NCBI GenBank assembly: GCA_948469375.1
Contig: CAOKLO010000007.1
Location: forward strand, 1 to 64,000
Origin: an uncultured bacterium
GTDB lineage: Bacteria > Bacillota > Clostridia > Oscillospirales > Oscillospiraceae
Length of the DNA: 64,000 bases
Direction of reading: 5' to 3'
Positions within the stretch are counted from its first letter, which is position 1. Each line of letters starts with the position of its first letter. The notes below the pieces were generated by a model, which was not told where the DNA came from, ran no database searches, and saw only the letters and a program-made list of their open reading frames with translations. Shown one piece after another: positions 40,811 through 49,493 of this stretch. Position numbers and translations under genes: made by a program.

Positions 40811-40841
40811 GTAAAAGGGAGCGCCGTCTGCCGGCGCTCCC
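40811..40841 (-). terminator. Terminator of lipid kinase paralogue 2
   Basis: Inverted repeat GGGAGCGCCG / CGGCGCTCCC; the reverse strand continues TTTTACC. On the forward strand it may also slow tsaB transcripts. Confidence 0.75.
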
Positions 40842-40846
40842 TCAAT

Positions 40847-41758
40847 TTATACCTTTGGCTCGTAGCGCATACCGGCTGGATAGAAAAAATTCACCTTTTT
40901 GTCCGACAGGCCGATGCGCAGCTCTTTACTCTGCATCAGCTCGCCGTCCACCACCGCCACCAACTCCTGCTCGCTTCGGATGGTGACGGAATGCCCCTGA
41001 CGGTACCAGATCAAATCGGGGTAATCCCGGTATTTGCCGCTGCCGTACTTGCCCACCAGCCGGAAAAAGGTGAGGCGGCTCACCTTGCGCACCACCAGCA
41101 CCTCCAGCAGGCCGTCGTCGGGCATGTTGTCCCCCACGGGCATGAAGCCGCCGCCGTAATAGCGCCCGTTGCACACGCACACCAGGGAGGTCTCCCCGTC
41201 GAAGTGAAGGTCGCCGCAGTCCACCACTGTGGGAACGGCGATGCTTTTGAACAGCACGTTGGCCACGGCGGAAATCATATAAGCCCCGATCCCTGTAACC
41301 AGGGGGAAATCGTTGTATTTGTCCTTATCGGCGGCAACGCGGGCGTCCAGCCCGGAGCACACGATGTCAATGCCTAGCATCCCGTTGCAGTCGATGAGAT
41401 CCATAGCGGTCTGGGGGCCCTTGGACAGGGCGGCGACGTCGGAGAACCGGGCCCGGCACTCCTTGCCGAATATCTTCAAAAAGTCGTTGCCTGTGCCGAT
41501 GGGCACATTGGTGACGGCGGCGTTGTCAAAACCCGCCGCACCGTTGACCACCTCGTTGAGGGTGCCGTCCCCGCCGCAGGCGTAGATGCGCACCGGCTCG
41601 CCGCGCTCCGCCGCCTCCCGGGCGATGCGGCGGGCGTCGCCGGTCCGCTGGGTCAGGGCAATCTCATAAGGCTCGTCCAGTTTGCGGATGCGTTCCTCCA
41701 ACAGCCGGGTGCTCTTTTTCTTCCCCGCACTGGGATTGATGATGAACAGGTGCTTCAT
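40847..41758 (-). CDS. YegS/DgkB-type lipid kinase, paralogue 2
   Basis: 303 residues with the same layout as paralogue 1: KHLFIINPSAGKKKSTRLLE, ACGGDGTLNEVVNG and PIGTGNDFLKIFG. The C-terminal beta domain includes CNGRYYGGGFMPVGDNMPDD, as in diacylglycerol kinases of the DgkB type. It precedes the THUMP methyltransferase gene on the reverse strand direction of travel. Two copies within 12 kb suggest different lipid substrates. Confidence 0.9.
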   Translation of the reverse strand: MKHLFIINPSAGKKKSTRLLEERIRKLDEPYEIALTQRTGDARRIAREAAERGEPVRIYACGGDGTLNEVVNGAAGFDNAAVTNVPIGTGNDFLKIFGKECRARFSDVAALSKGPQTAMDLIDCNGMLGIDIVCSGLDARVAADKDKYNDFPLVTGIGAYMISAVANVLFKSIAVPTVVDCGDLHFDGETSLVCVCNGRYYGGGFMPVGDNMPDDGLLEVLVVRKVSRLTFFRLVGKYGSGKYRDYPDLIWYRQGHSVTIRSEQELVAVVDGELMQSKELRIGLSDKKVNFFYPAGMRYEPKV

Positions 41759-41798
41759 GGCTCATTCCTCCTGGTTCTCTCGATAATCCCATCGGGGC

Positions 41799-42920
41799 CT
41801 ATATGCCGTACATAAACAGGTCGCACTTTATCATGCCGTTGTAGAGCTTACGCTTTTTGCCGGCGGGCCGTCCGAAGGCCCGCTCAAACTCGGTGTGGGA
41901 AGACAGCACGTTCACCTGCCAGCCTTGGGGCAGGGCTTGGGCCGCCCTGCCGAAGGCGCGGTAGAGCTGCTCCGCCTCCTTTTTTTCCAGCAGGCGCTCC
42001 CCGTAGGGCGGGTTGGTCACCACCCGGCCCTTTGGCTCGTCCCGGCGGAATTTGGCGGCGTCCGCCGCCTCAAAGCGCACCGTATCCTCCACTCCTGCAA
42101 GCTCAGCATTGTGCCGGGACAGCTCCACGGCGGCGGGGTCGATGTCCCCGCCCCAGATGTCGTAGGAGCCGTGGAATTCGTGGTCCATGGCCTCGTCGGC
42201 CGCGTCCATCCACAGCTTGGAGGGCAGCCACCGCCACCGCTGGGCCGCAAAGGAACGGTTCAGCCCCGGGGCCCGGTTTCTGGCGATGAGCGCCGCCTCG
42301 ATGGGGATGGTGCCTGAGCCGCAGAAGGGGTCGCAGAAGGGGTCCCGGCCCCTGTACCGGGACAGGGATACCAGTGCCGCCGCCAGGGTTTCCCGCAGGG
42401 GCGCGCCCATGTTTTGCGCCCGGTAGCCCCGTTTATACAGGCTGTCGCCGGAGGTGTCCAGCATTAAAGTCACTTGATCCTTCAAAATGGAGAACTGCAT
42501 CTGGTATAAGGGACCGGTTTCCGGCAGCTCCGACAAACCATACACCGACCCTAACCTTTTGCACAGCGCCTTTTTCAGAATGGATTGGCAGGCGGGCACC
42601 GAGTGGAGCTGGGAGTTGATGGTGTAGCCCTTCACGGGGAAGCGGCCCTCCCGGGGGATGTAGTCCTCCCAGGGCAGGGCGGCGCAGCCCTCAAACAGCT
42701 CCTCGAAGGAGCGGGCCTGAAAGGTCCCCAGGCACAGCAGCAGACGGGCGCCGGTGCGCAGGTTCAAATTGATCCGGGGGATGTCGGCGGGGGAGCCCTG
42801 GCACAGCACCCGACCGTTTTCCGCCCTGACCTCTGATAACCCCAGCTTTTTCAATTCATAGGCCACGGTGGATTCCACGCCCATCAGGGCGGGTATGACG
42901 AACTGTAATGTTTTGTCCAT
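41799..42920 (-). CDS. THUMP-domain rRNA guanine-N2 methyltransferase (RlmL N-terminal type / YpsC)
   Basis: 373 residues from the ATG at 42920 (CGGAG nine bases upstream; the in-frame extension to 43679 runs through another gene's promoter). A THUMP/ferredoxin-like RNA-binding part (about 1-165) precedes a Rossmann methylase: FCDPFCGSGTIPIEAALIA binds SAM and VVTNPPYGERL holds the N-methylation motif NPPY. It resembles B. subtilis YpsC and the N-half of RlmL, which modify 23S rRNA. Confidence 0.92.
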   Translation of the reverse strand: MDKTLQFVIPALMGVESTVAYELKKLGLSEVRAENGRVLCQGSPADIPRINLNLRTGARLLLCLGTFQARSFEELFEGCAALPWEDYIPREGRFPVKGYTINSQLHSVPACQSILKKALCKRLGSVYGLSELPETGPLYQMQFSILKDQVTLMLDTSGDSLYKRGYRAQNMGAPLRETLAAALVSLSRYRGRDPFCDPFCGSGTIPIEAALIARNRAPGLNRSFAAQRWRWLPSKLWMDAADEAMDHEFHGSYDIWGGDIDPAAVELSRHNAELAGVEDTVRFEAADAAKFRRDEPKGRVVTNPPYGERLLEKKEAEQLYRAFGRAAQALPQGWQVNVLSSHTEFERAFGRPAGKKRKLYNGMIKCDLFMYGI

Positions 42921-43139
42921 GAAAATGCTCCGCAAAAATTTTTTGAAAACCCATTGACTTTCCACCTGGTGAAGGGTGTAGAATTCTGTCACAGGAAGGG
43001 GAAAGCTTTTACAAAATCCAGTATAATGTAAAATGGAAGCGCTGGCAACAATAATATGCGCGAAAGCATGAAAAACTTCTTTCCCTCGGCCCCTGTTTGT
43101 GGTACAATTTATATAGAAGTGAGAAAGGAGTGTGGGATA

Positions 43140-43622
43140 ATGCCATTGAACGCGGAATCCATGCTGCAAATCCTGTGGCTGGTGCTGCTGGTTGTGTTTT
43201 CCGCCAGCGAGGCCGTCACCGTGGGGCTGACCTCCATCTGGTTTGCCGCCGGGGCGCTGGTAGCCCTGGTTGCCGCCCTGCTGGGCTGGCCGTTGTGGCT
43301 CCAGCTCACCCTGTTCCTGACGGTGAGCCTGCTGTGCCTGCTGGCGGTGCGGCCGCTGGCCAGGCGGCATTTGAACAGCCGGGTGGAGCGCACCAACGCC
43401 GACCGGGTCATCGGGGCCGAGGCCCAGGTGACGCAGGACATCGACAACATCCACGGCAAAGGGACCGTCATTATCCGGGGCATGACCTGGTCCGCCCGCA
43501 GCGAGGACGGAGGGCCCATCTCCGCAGGCGCTATGGTCCGGGTGCTGCGCATCGAGGGAGTCAAGGTGTTCGTGGAGCCCATTGCCGCTCCCGTCTGCGC
43601 CGAAGAGCCTAAGAACTGGTAA
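43140..43622 (+). CDS. NfeD-like membrane protein
   Basis: 160 residues from ATG 43140 (GAAAGGAG upstream). Three hydrophobic helices (about 8-75) then a beta-barrel OB-fold domain (GAEAQVTQDIDNIHGKGTVI, VRVLRIEGVKVFVEPI), the NfeD1b layout. NfeD proteins work with SPFH proteins encoded beside them in membrane microdomain organisation; here the SPFH gene follows by 85 bp. Confidence 0.9.
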   Translation: MPLNAESMLQILWLVLLVVFSASEAVTVGLTSIWFAAGALVALVAALLGWPLWLQLTLFLTVSLLCLLAVRPLARRHLNSRVERTNADRVIGAEAQVTQDIDNIHGKGTVIIRGMTWSARSEDGGPISAGAMVRVLRIEGVKVFVEPIAAPVCAEEPKNW

Positions 43623-43707
43623 AAGGGGGGCGGCTTCATCATTTGCGTTCACGACAGCAGGCAATGACCATATAGACAAAAAAGAGCTATTTTAAGGAGG
43701 AAATCAA

Positions 43708-44697
43708 ATGAAAAATTTGGCATTGACGTCGAGCCTTGACCTGGGTGCGCTGGTGGGCCCCATTGTGGTGTTGGTGTTCATCGTCATCATCCTGGGAATA
43801 CTGGCTTCCAACATTAAGGTGGTCCAGCAGTCCAAGGCCGTGGTCATTGAGCGGCTGGGCGCGTTCCAGGCCGTGTGGGGCGTGGGCCTGCACCTGAAGG
43901 TTCCCTTCATCGAGCGGGTGGCTAAGACCGTGTCCCTGAAGGAGCAGGTGGTGGATTTCGACCCGCAGCCCGTCATCACCAAGGACAACGTCACCATGCA
44001 GATCGACACGGTGCTGTACTTCCAGATCACTGACCCCAAGCTGTATACCTACGGTGTGGAGCACCCCATGAGCGCCATTGAAAACCTGACCGCCACCACC
44101 CTGCGCAACATCATCGGCGATCTGGAGCTGGACCAGTCCCTCACCAGCCGTGACCACATCAACACCCAGATGCGGGCCATTCTGGATGAGGCCACCGACC
44201 CTTGGGGCATCAAGGTCAACCGTGTGGAGCTGAAGAACATTATGCCGCCCCGGGACATCCAGGAGTCCATGGAGAAGCAGATGCGGGCCGAGCGGGAGCG
44301 CCGGGAGGCCATCCTCCAGGCCGAGGGCCAGAAGCAGTCCCAGATCCTGGTGGCCGAGGGCGAGAAGCAGTCCGCCATTTTGCGGGCCGACGCCGCCAAG
44401 CAGGCCAAGATCATGGAGGCCGAGGCCGAAAAGACCGCCCGCATTCTGGCCGCCGAGGCCGAGTCCGAGGCCATTATGAAGGTGCAGCAGGCCACCGCCG
44501 ACGCCATCAAGCTCATCAACCAGGCCGCTCCCAGCGAGGGCGTCATCAAGATCAAGGCCCTGGAGGCCTTCCAGAAGGCCGCCGATGGTCGGGCCACCAA
44601 GATCATCATCCCCAGCGAGCTCCAGGGGCTGGCCGGGCTGTGTGCCAGCGCCAAGAGCGTATTTGACACCGTGGAGCCCAATCAGCTCAAGAAATAA
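43708..44697 (+). CDS. SPFH/stomatin-like membrane scaffold protein (QmcA type)
   Basis: 329 residues. One N-terminal helix (about 15-35), then the SPFH domain (QQSKAVVIERLGAFQAVWGVG, LYFQITDPKLYTYGVEHP, WGIKVNRVELKNIMPPRDIQ). A long Glu/Ala/Lys-rich coiled coil (about 190-275, repeats of EAEKTARILAAEAE type) ends in a short tail. It forms large oligomeric cages at the membrane. AAGGAGG precedes the ATG. Partner of NfeD upstream. Confidence 0.94.
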   Translation: MKNLALTSSLDLGALVGPIVVLVFIVIILGILASNIKVVQQSKAVVIERLGAFQAVWGVGLHLKVPFIERVAKTVSLKEQVVDFDPQPVITKDNVTMQIDTVLYFQITDPKLYTYGVEHPMSAIENLTATTLRNIIGDLELDQSLTSRDHINTQMRAILDEATDPWGIKVNRVELKNIMPPRDIQESMEKQMRAERERREAILQAEGQKQSQILVAEGEKQSAILRADAAKQAKIMEAEAEKTARILAAEAESEAIMKVQQATADAIKLINQAAPSEGVIKIKALEAFQKAADGRATKIIIPSELQGLAGLCASAKSVFDTVEPNQLKK

Positions 44698-44700
44698 GCC

Positions 44701-44883
44701 GTGTACGAGTACAAATATGTCTCCGTAGAGCGGGAGGGCTGGATATTTTCCGGCTTTCAGAGCTGCCAGGAGGCCATCGACAAGGAAGCCGCTCAGGGCT
44801 GGCGGTATGCGGGCTGGGTCCCGGGGGACATTACCAACGGCATGATGACGCGGATCGACTTGGTATTCGAGCGGGAGGTATGA
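44701..44883 (+). CDS. DUF4177 family small protein
   Basis: 60 residues from GTG 44701, three bases after the SPFH stop. The DUF4177 pattern is YEYKYVSVEREGWIFSG, IDKEAAQGWRYAGWVP, and a closing strand MMTRIDLVFER. Small cytosolic alpha/beta protein of unknown role, co-transcribed with the microdomain genes. Confidence 0.82.
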   Translation: MYEYKYVSVEREGWIFSGFQSCQEAIDKEAAQGWRYAGWVPGDITNGMMTRIDLVFEREV

Positions 44884-44946
44884 GAAGGGGGCGGTCCCGC
44901 GGGGCCGCTCCTTTCTTTGGAGCTGGTTGAAGGGAGGTATTTTATC

Positions 44947-45369
44947 ATGAGAAGCATCAAACCGGGCCGGGGCCCATCCGGCATGAGCTTTATCGGCACG
45001 ATTGGAACGGTCGTTTTTGGCGTGCTTTGGACTATCTGCGCCTTTGGCATGGCGGCGAGCGGGGGATTTGGCATTATAGGCGTGATTTTTCCGCTGTTCG
45101 GCATTGTGTTTATCGTCACAGGTATCATTCAAGCGGCCTACCACTACAAAAACGCCACCGGCAAGGACCGCTACTCCGAGTTTGACATCACCGAGGACGG
45201 CGAGGAGGGCGACCCCGGCCGGCGCTGGGTAAAGGGCGCCGAGCCCTGGGACCAGCCCAAAGCGCCCCAGCCGCCCCGAAGCGGGGCGGAATTCTGCCCC
45301 TATTGCGGAGCCCGCCTCCAGGGCGGCTTTCGCTTCTGTCCCAAGTGCGGGCGGGAGCTGCCGTCGTAA
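44947..45369 (+). CDS. Membrane protein with C-terminal zinc ribbon
   Basis: 140 residues from ATG 44947 (GAAGGGAGG 11 bases upstream; the earlier ATG-like codon lies before the site). Two membrane helices (about 15-60), a charged linker with DITEDGEEGDPG, and a zinc ribbon FCPYCGARLQGGFRFCPKCG. Such ribbons mediate protein or nucleic-acid contacts. It closes the NfeD-SPFH-DUF4177 group and ends in a strong bidirectional terminator. Confidence 0.8.
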   Translation: MRSIKPGRGPSGMSFIGTIGTVVFGVLWTICAFGMAASGGFGIIGVIFPLFGIVFIVTGIIQAAYHYKNATGKDRYSEFDITEDGEEGDPGRRWVKGAEPWDQPKAPQPPRSGAEFCPYCGARLQGGFRFCPKCGRELPS

Positions 45370-45378
45370 ACTGTACAT

Positions 45379-45414
45379 AAAGGAGCGCCCCTCCGGGAGG
45401 AGGGGCGCTCCTTT
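45379..45414. terminator. Bidirectional terminator
   Basis: A 16-base perfect stem AAAGGAGCGCCCCTCC / GGAGGGGCGCTCCTTT with a GGGA loop, between the zinc-ribbon gene (+) and tmk (-). Confidence 0.92.
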
Positions 45415-45416
45415 GC

Positions 45417-46040
45417 CTATTGAAAGCAGGGTGACACCACGGACCAAATGCGCTGGGCCACCTGCTCCTGGGTACCGGAGCCGTCCACCACCGCCACGCG
45501 CTCCACGTCCTTCAGGCGGTCAAAAGCCTGGAAGTACAGCGCCCGGGTTTTGCGCAGACGGTCCTCCTGGTCGAAGATTTCCTCGACAGCGCGGTTTTTG
45601 TGGATGCGGTCCAGGGCGGTCTCCACGGGAACGTCCAAAAATACGGTGAGGGTGGGCCGCAGCAGGTCCGCGCTGAGGGAATTCGCGCCGATGACCCAAT
45701 CCATATCCACGTCCACGCTGTGATAGGCGTAGGAGGAAAAATAGTAGCGGTCGGATACCACGGTGATCCCCTGGTCGATGGCGGAACACAGGCCGTCCAC
45801 CTGGTTGACCAGGTGGTCCAGCCGGTCGGCGGCGTACAGCGCGGCGATAACCCGGTTGTCGGCGCTCACCCGGCCCGTGAAAATTTGACGGATCAGCGAG
45901 CCCACAGGGCCGCCGGTGGGCTCCCGGTCGGCGCGGCAGGACAGGCCCAGGCCCTCCAGCCGCCGGACCAGCGGGCCGATCTGGCTGCTTTTGCCGGAGC
46001 CGTCGATACCCTCCAGCACGATGAATTTTCCCTTTTCCAC
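45417..46040 (-). CDS. tmk: Thymidylate kinase
   Basis: 207 residues. P-loop GIDGSGKS (11-18), the DREPTGGP dTMP-binding motif, SDRYYFSSYAYHS (DRY/H motif) and a lid rich in Arg/Asp. It phosphorylates dTMP to dTDP. It is the third gene of a reverse-strand run: mscS, small membrane gene, tmk. Confidence 0.95.
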   Translation of the reverse strand: MEKGKFIVLEGIDGSGKSSQIGPLVRRLEGLGLSCRADREPTGGPVGSLIRQIFTGRVSADNRVIAALYAADRLDHLVNQVDGLCSAIDQGITVVSDRYYFSSYAYHSVDVDMDWVIGANSLSADLLRPTLTVFLDVPVETALDRIHKNRAVEEIFDQEDRLRKTRALYFQAFDRLKDVERVAVVDGSGTQEQVAQRIWSVVSPCFQ

Positions 46041-46067
46041 GGCGTACCGCCCCTTTTCGATCGTAGT

Positions 46068-46380
46068 TTAGTCAGAATCCTCCTTCTTGACCCGCAGGGC
46101 CCTGGAGGCAAGGAACAGGAAGATCAAGATCAGGATGGCCATGGGCCATGAGGCCCAGGGCCAGGAACAGCAGCGCCCGGTAAAAGCCCGGCTCGGCCGC
46201 TCCGGCCCGGTATGCGCCCACGGCCGTCAGGATCGAGCCGGGGACCGCAAATAGGCTGGACGTCAGCGGAGCGCCCTCAAGGTAGAACAGGTTGCCCACG
46301 CTGCCCAGGAGCACGCCGAAACATATCAGCATAAGCCCGCCCGCCGCTGAGGGACGGCGGGGCGTTGTGTTTTCCTCCAC
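46068..46380 (-). pseudogene. Frameshifted small membrane protein gene
   Basis: GTG at 46380 (GGGAGG nine bases upstream) opens MEENTTPRRPSAAGGLMLIC... with three hydrophobic helices. As sequenced the frame ends in an untypical His/Pro/Gly-rich tail (HGHPDLDLPVP...) at 46072. Removing one base from the GGG run at 46143-46145 restores a fourth helix MAILILIFLFLASRALRV and a charged end KKEDSD with stop at 46068-46070. So the gene carries a one-base insertion, or the assembly does. Function unknown; it sits between mscS and tmk. Confidence 0.65.
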
Positions 46381-46405
46381 AGCTTTCGGCCTCCCTCCGC
46401 CCGGA

Positions 46406-47248
46406 TCACGGCTCCGGCGGCATGTGTACATTGATATGGGGATAGGTCATCTCCACGCCCGCCCGGTCAAAGGCGGGCTTGAAGCCGTCCATCAAGTCAA
46501 AGTATACCGTCCAGTAGTCGTCGTTGGAGCACCACACCCGGACAAGATAGCGGATGGCGTTGTCGCCGTACTTGTCCACATGAATCATGGGCTCCGGGTC
46601 GTCCAGCACCAGTGGGTGGTCCGCCGCCATTTGATTCAGCAGGGAAAGCACCTTGTCCGTGGGGGCGTCGTAGCTGGCGGATACCTTCAGCTCCACCCGC
46701 CGGGTGGGCTGGGCGGAGTAGTTGGTCACGTTGGCGGCTACGATGCCGCTGTTGGGCAGCTGGACCAGCCTATTGTCCGGGGTGGTGAGCTTGGTGTAAA
46801 ACATACCGATTTCCGTCACGGTGCCGGAGCAGCCTCCGGCATCCACGTAATCCCCCGGCTTGAAGGGGTGGGAGGCCAGCAGCTGCATTCCGCCCGCCAG
46901 GTTGGACAGGAAGTTTTGCAGCGCCAGGGAAAAGGCCAGGCCGATGACGGACAGCACCGCCACCAGCGACGTGACCTCGATGCCCAGGCAGCCCAGCACG
47001 ATGATGGCCGCCACAGACCAGAGCACGCCCTTGAACAGGTTGCGCAGCAGGGTTTGAAGGGGCGTATCCAGCTTGGAGCGGCTCAGCGCCCGGGCCATCA
47101 CCTTGGTGAGGATTTTGACCACGACCATAGAGATTACAGCGGCGATGACCGCGCCGAATATTTTGCTGGCGGTGAGCTTGCTGAGGTTGTCCCACAGGCT
47201 TTCCGCAGCCTCGTCGGGAAGAATGGCGGTGAGTGAGACAGGCGGCAT
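46406..47248 (-). CDS. Small-conductance mechanosensitive channel (MscS family)
   Basis: 280 residues. Three membrane helices; the pore helix reads VLSVIGLAFSLALQNFLSNLAGGMQLL, followed by the beta domain FKPGDYVDAGGCSGTVTEIGMFYTKL and the C-terminal alpha/beta region with YLVRVWCSNDDYW. It opens under membrane tension to release solutes during hypo-osmotic shock. AGGTGG precedes the ATG. First gene of the run leading to tmk. Confidence 0.93.
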   Translation of the reverse strand: MPPVSLTAILPDEAAESLWDNLSKLTASKIFGAVIAAVISMVVVKILTKVMARALSRSKLDTPLQTLLRNLFKGVLWSVAAIIVLGCLGIEVTSLVAVLSVIGLAFSLALQNFLSNLAGGMQLLASHPFKPGDYVDAGGCSGTVTEIGMFYTKLTTPDNRLVQLPNSGIVAANVTNYSAQPTRRVELKVSASYDAPTDKVLSLLNQMAADHPLVLDDPEPMIHVDKYGDNAIRYLVRVWCSNDDYWTVYFDLMDGFKPAFDRAGVEMTYPHINVHMPPEP

Positions 47249-47295
47249 TTGGCCACCTCCGTTCTTTCTGTCAAATGTCTCTGAGTATTTTCAAG

Positions 47296-48630
47296 TCATT
47301 TTATCACAGTTCGGGTGGGGGCGCAAGGCTGCCCCGGTTCCGCTGGAATCGTGCCCAGAAGGGCGCCGCCCTCCACGCCGGTGATCTGCACATGCAGCAG
47401 CCGGTTGTGAAGGTCTTTCCCTTGCGCCCGGACCAGGGCGTAATTGGGGGTGTGGCCCTGCCAGAGGCCGTCCTTTTCCTCCTCAAACAGCACCGGGAGG
47501 ATGCGGCCGATTTGGGTGTTCAGCCAATTGCGCTCCATCTCCGCCGCCAGAGCGATGGCCCGGCGGGCGCGGTGTTCCTTTTCCTCCCTGGGGACCTGTC
47601 CGGGCATGGTGTCGGCGGGGGTACCGGGACGGCGGGAGTAGGGGAATACGTGCATGGCGGTGAAGGCGCATTTGCGGATAAAGTCCAGGGTCTGGGAAAA
47701 CTCCTCCTTGGTTTCCCCGGGAAATCCGGTGATGAGGTCGGTGGTGACGCCGGGATCTGGAAAGTGTCCTTTCAGTAATCGGACGGACTCATAATACCGG
47801 GCGGTATCATATTTCCGGTTCATCCGGGCCAGGGTGGCGTCGCAGCCGGACTGGAGGGACAGATGGAAGTGGGGGCACAGATTGGGCAGGGCGGCGGTCC
47901 GGCGGCAGAAATCCTCCGTGATGGTCCGGGGTTCCAGGGAGCCCAGCCGCACCCGCAGCCCCGGCGCGGCGGCGCAGACGGCCTCCACCAGGTCGATGAG
48001 GGACTGCCCGTTCTTCAAATCCTGCCCCCAGGAGGAAATCTCGATCCCGGTGAGCACCACCTCCCGGTAGCCCGTTCCGGCCAGTCTGCGGGCCTGCTCC
48101 GCCGCCTCGGCCAGGGGCAGGGAGCGCACCGGCCCTCGGGCATAGGGAATGATGCAGTAGGCACAGAAGTTGACACAGCCGTCCTCCACCTTGAGCATGG
48201 CGCGGGTGCGGCCCGCCGCCCCTCCGGCGGGAAGGCGCTCGAAATCCCGGCGGGCCAGGGCTTTGTCAACGGTTATCACTTGCCCTCCCTTGGTATTCAG
48301 CAGTTCCTCCAGCCGGTCCAAGAAAGCCATCCGCCCCGCCGAGCCGGACACCAGGTCCACCCCCAGCGCCGCCACCGCGTCTGGGTCGGTCTGAGCGTAG
48401 CAGCCGCACACCGCTACCACGGCCTCCGGGGCGCTTTTCCGGGCACGGCGGATGATGTTGCGGCACTTTTTATCACTGACGGCGGTGACAGTGCAGGTAT
48501 TGATGATGTAGGCGTCCGCCGGGCCGTCAAAGCCGGTCAGGGTATGGCCCCGGCGCAGCAGCTCCCGCTCCATGGCCTGGGCCTCGTATTGGTTCACCTT
48601 GCAGCCCAGAGTGTAGATGGCGATGTCCAC
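47296..48630 (-). CDS. mtaB: tRNA t6A37 methylthiotransferase
   Basis: 444 residues. The N-terminal MTTase domain has Cys10, Cys46 and a CGCY Cys, ligands of the auxiliary 4Fe-4S cluster. The radical-SAM motif is CVNFCAYC (Cys152, 156, 159), and a C-terminal TRAM domain follows. It adds methylthio to t6A to make ms2t6A; tsaE and tsaB in this window make the precursor. Confidence 0.95.
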   Translation of the reverse strand: MDIAIYTLGCKVNQYEAQAMERELLRRGHTLTGFDGPADAYIINTCTVTAVSDKKCRNIIRRARKSAPEAVVAVCGCYAQTDPDAVAALGVDLVSGSAGRMAFLDRLEELLNTKGGQVITVDKALARRDFERLPAGGAAGRTRAMLKVEDGCVNFCAYCIIPYARGPVRSLPLAEAAEQARRLAGTGYREVVLTGIEISSWGQDLKNGQSLIDLVEAVCAAAPGLRVRLGSLEPRTITEDFCRRTAALPNLCPHFHLSLQSGCDATLARMNRKYDTARYYESVRLLKGHFPDPGVTTDLITGFPGETKEEFSQTLDFIRKCAFTAMHVFPYSRRPGTPADTMPGQVPREEKEHRARRAIALAAEMERNWLNTQIGRILPVLFEEEKDGLWQGHTPNYALVRAQGKDLHNRLLHVQITGVEGGALLGTIPAEPGQPCAPTRTVIK

Positions 48631-48709
48631 AGCGGCCCCTCCTCATCAGTAAGCTCCAGCTATTATACCATTGCGGCGGGCAAATGGCAATCGCCTTCTG
48701 GCCGCCGCC

Positions 48710-48738
48710 TTGTGCCGTTGGACGGCGGATGATATAAT
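48710..48738 (+). promoter_or_regulatory. Promoter of the broken two-gene locus
   Basis: TTGTGC at 48710-48715 and TATAAT at 48733-48738, 17-base spacer. Confidence 0.7.
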
Positions 48739-48767
48739 AATAGTTCGCTAAGACACAAAGGGGCGAA

Positions 48768-49013
48768 ATGAACAGAGGAAACCAAAGGTTGCGGCTATGC
48801 AACGCGGGATATCATTGAATTTGCCGAGCTGTATCGGCGGTCTGCATCCTGCTGACGGCCATCACATCATTTGTCACTCTTTATCATGTGATTTCTGGGA
48901 AGCAGGAGAAGCTGAGGGACAAAATCGTTTGGACAGATGATTTAGAAGTAGAAGATATTGACTTATCAGAAATGCAGAGTTTTCTCAATGGCGTAACAAA
49001 TATAGACCCGTAA
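48768..49013 (+). pseudogene. Broken gene for a small single-helix membrane protein
   Basis: ATG at 48768 follows AAAGGGG. Three reading frames each carry a plausible piece: ATG, then TEETKGCGYATRDIIEFAE (from 48773), then AVSAVCILLTAITSFVTLYH (a membrane helix) and a charged C-terminus VWTDDLEVEDIDLSEMQ, ending TAA at 49011-49013. Removing one A near 48771 and adding one G near 48828 would join all three into about 80 residues. The region is clearly less GC-rich than its neighbours. No known family; sequencing error is an alternative. Confidence 0.5.
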
Positions 49014-49042
49014 AATGCCAATATTAAGAGTGGGGCATATTT

Positions 49043-49365
49043 ATGAAAACGAGGAAAATAATGTTTACACTGATGGTCTGTGCTCTGGTGATGACCAGTA
49101 TCGCCCCACCAGCACCGACGCTCCCCGGGATCAGCCCGAGAATTATAAGGGCTACCATGTGTGGGTGGAGAATACGAGCAGCCTGCCCATGCGGGTCACG
49201 CTGTTCCACCCGAATGGGACATATGAGCAGGAGTGGGTGTCCGCGCACAGCAATAGGATCGTGTTCCAGACCTCCAACGCGGCGCCCGGAAGGTATCGAG
49301 TCGGTTTCTATGTGGCGGACGGCAACAAAACGGGCACCGCCAGCGTCCGTGTGAGAGAAGTTTGA
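49043..49365 (+). pseudogene. Secreted beta-sandwich protein gene with a one-base deletion
   Basis: ATG 49043 encodes a clear signal peptide (MKTRKIMFTLMVCALVMTSI), then the frame fails. The adjacent frame carries the mature part, from about STDAPRDQPENYKGYHVWVE to GKTASVRVREV-like strands ending at 49365. Adding one C to the CCCC run at 49104-49107 joins them as about 107 residues. The mature part is predicted to be all beta. It follows the broken membrane gene by 29 bases and shares its promoter. If truly broken, no export would occur. Confidence 0.65.
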
Positions 49366-49385
49366 TCCGTCTTATCTTTGAATAA

Positions 49386-49426
49386 CGGCCGTCCCGCCCC
49401 GCCAAGCAGGGCGGCTTTTTCGCGTT
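49386..49426 (+). terminator. Terminator after the broken locus
   Basis: GCCGTCC...GGGCGGC stem with a CG-rich loop and TTTTT. Confidence 0.65.
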
Positions 49427-49493
49427 TTAGTCTGTACATTTCCCCTCCGGCGTGGTAGAATACCCAGACAGACATAGAAAGGCGGCCCCGCAT

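Noticed and set aside
42921..43679. N-terminal extension of the THUMP methyltransferase frame
   Set aside because: The extension overlaps the NfeD gene and its promoter on the other strand and has no domain; GGAG before the ATG at 42920 decides the start.
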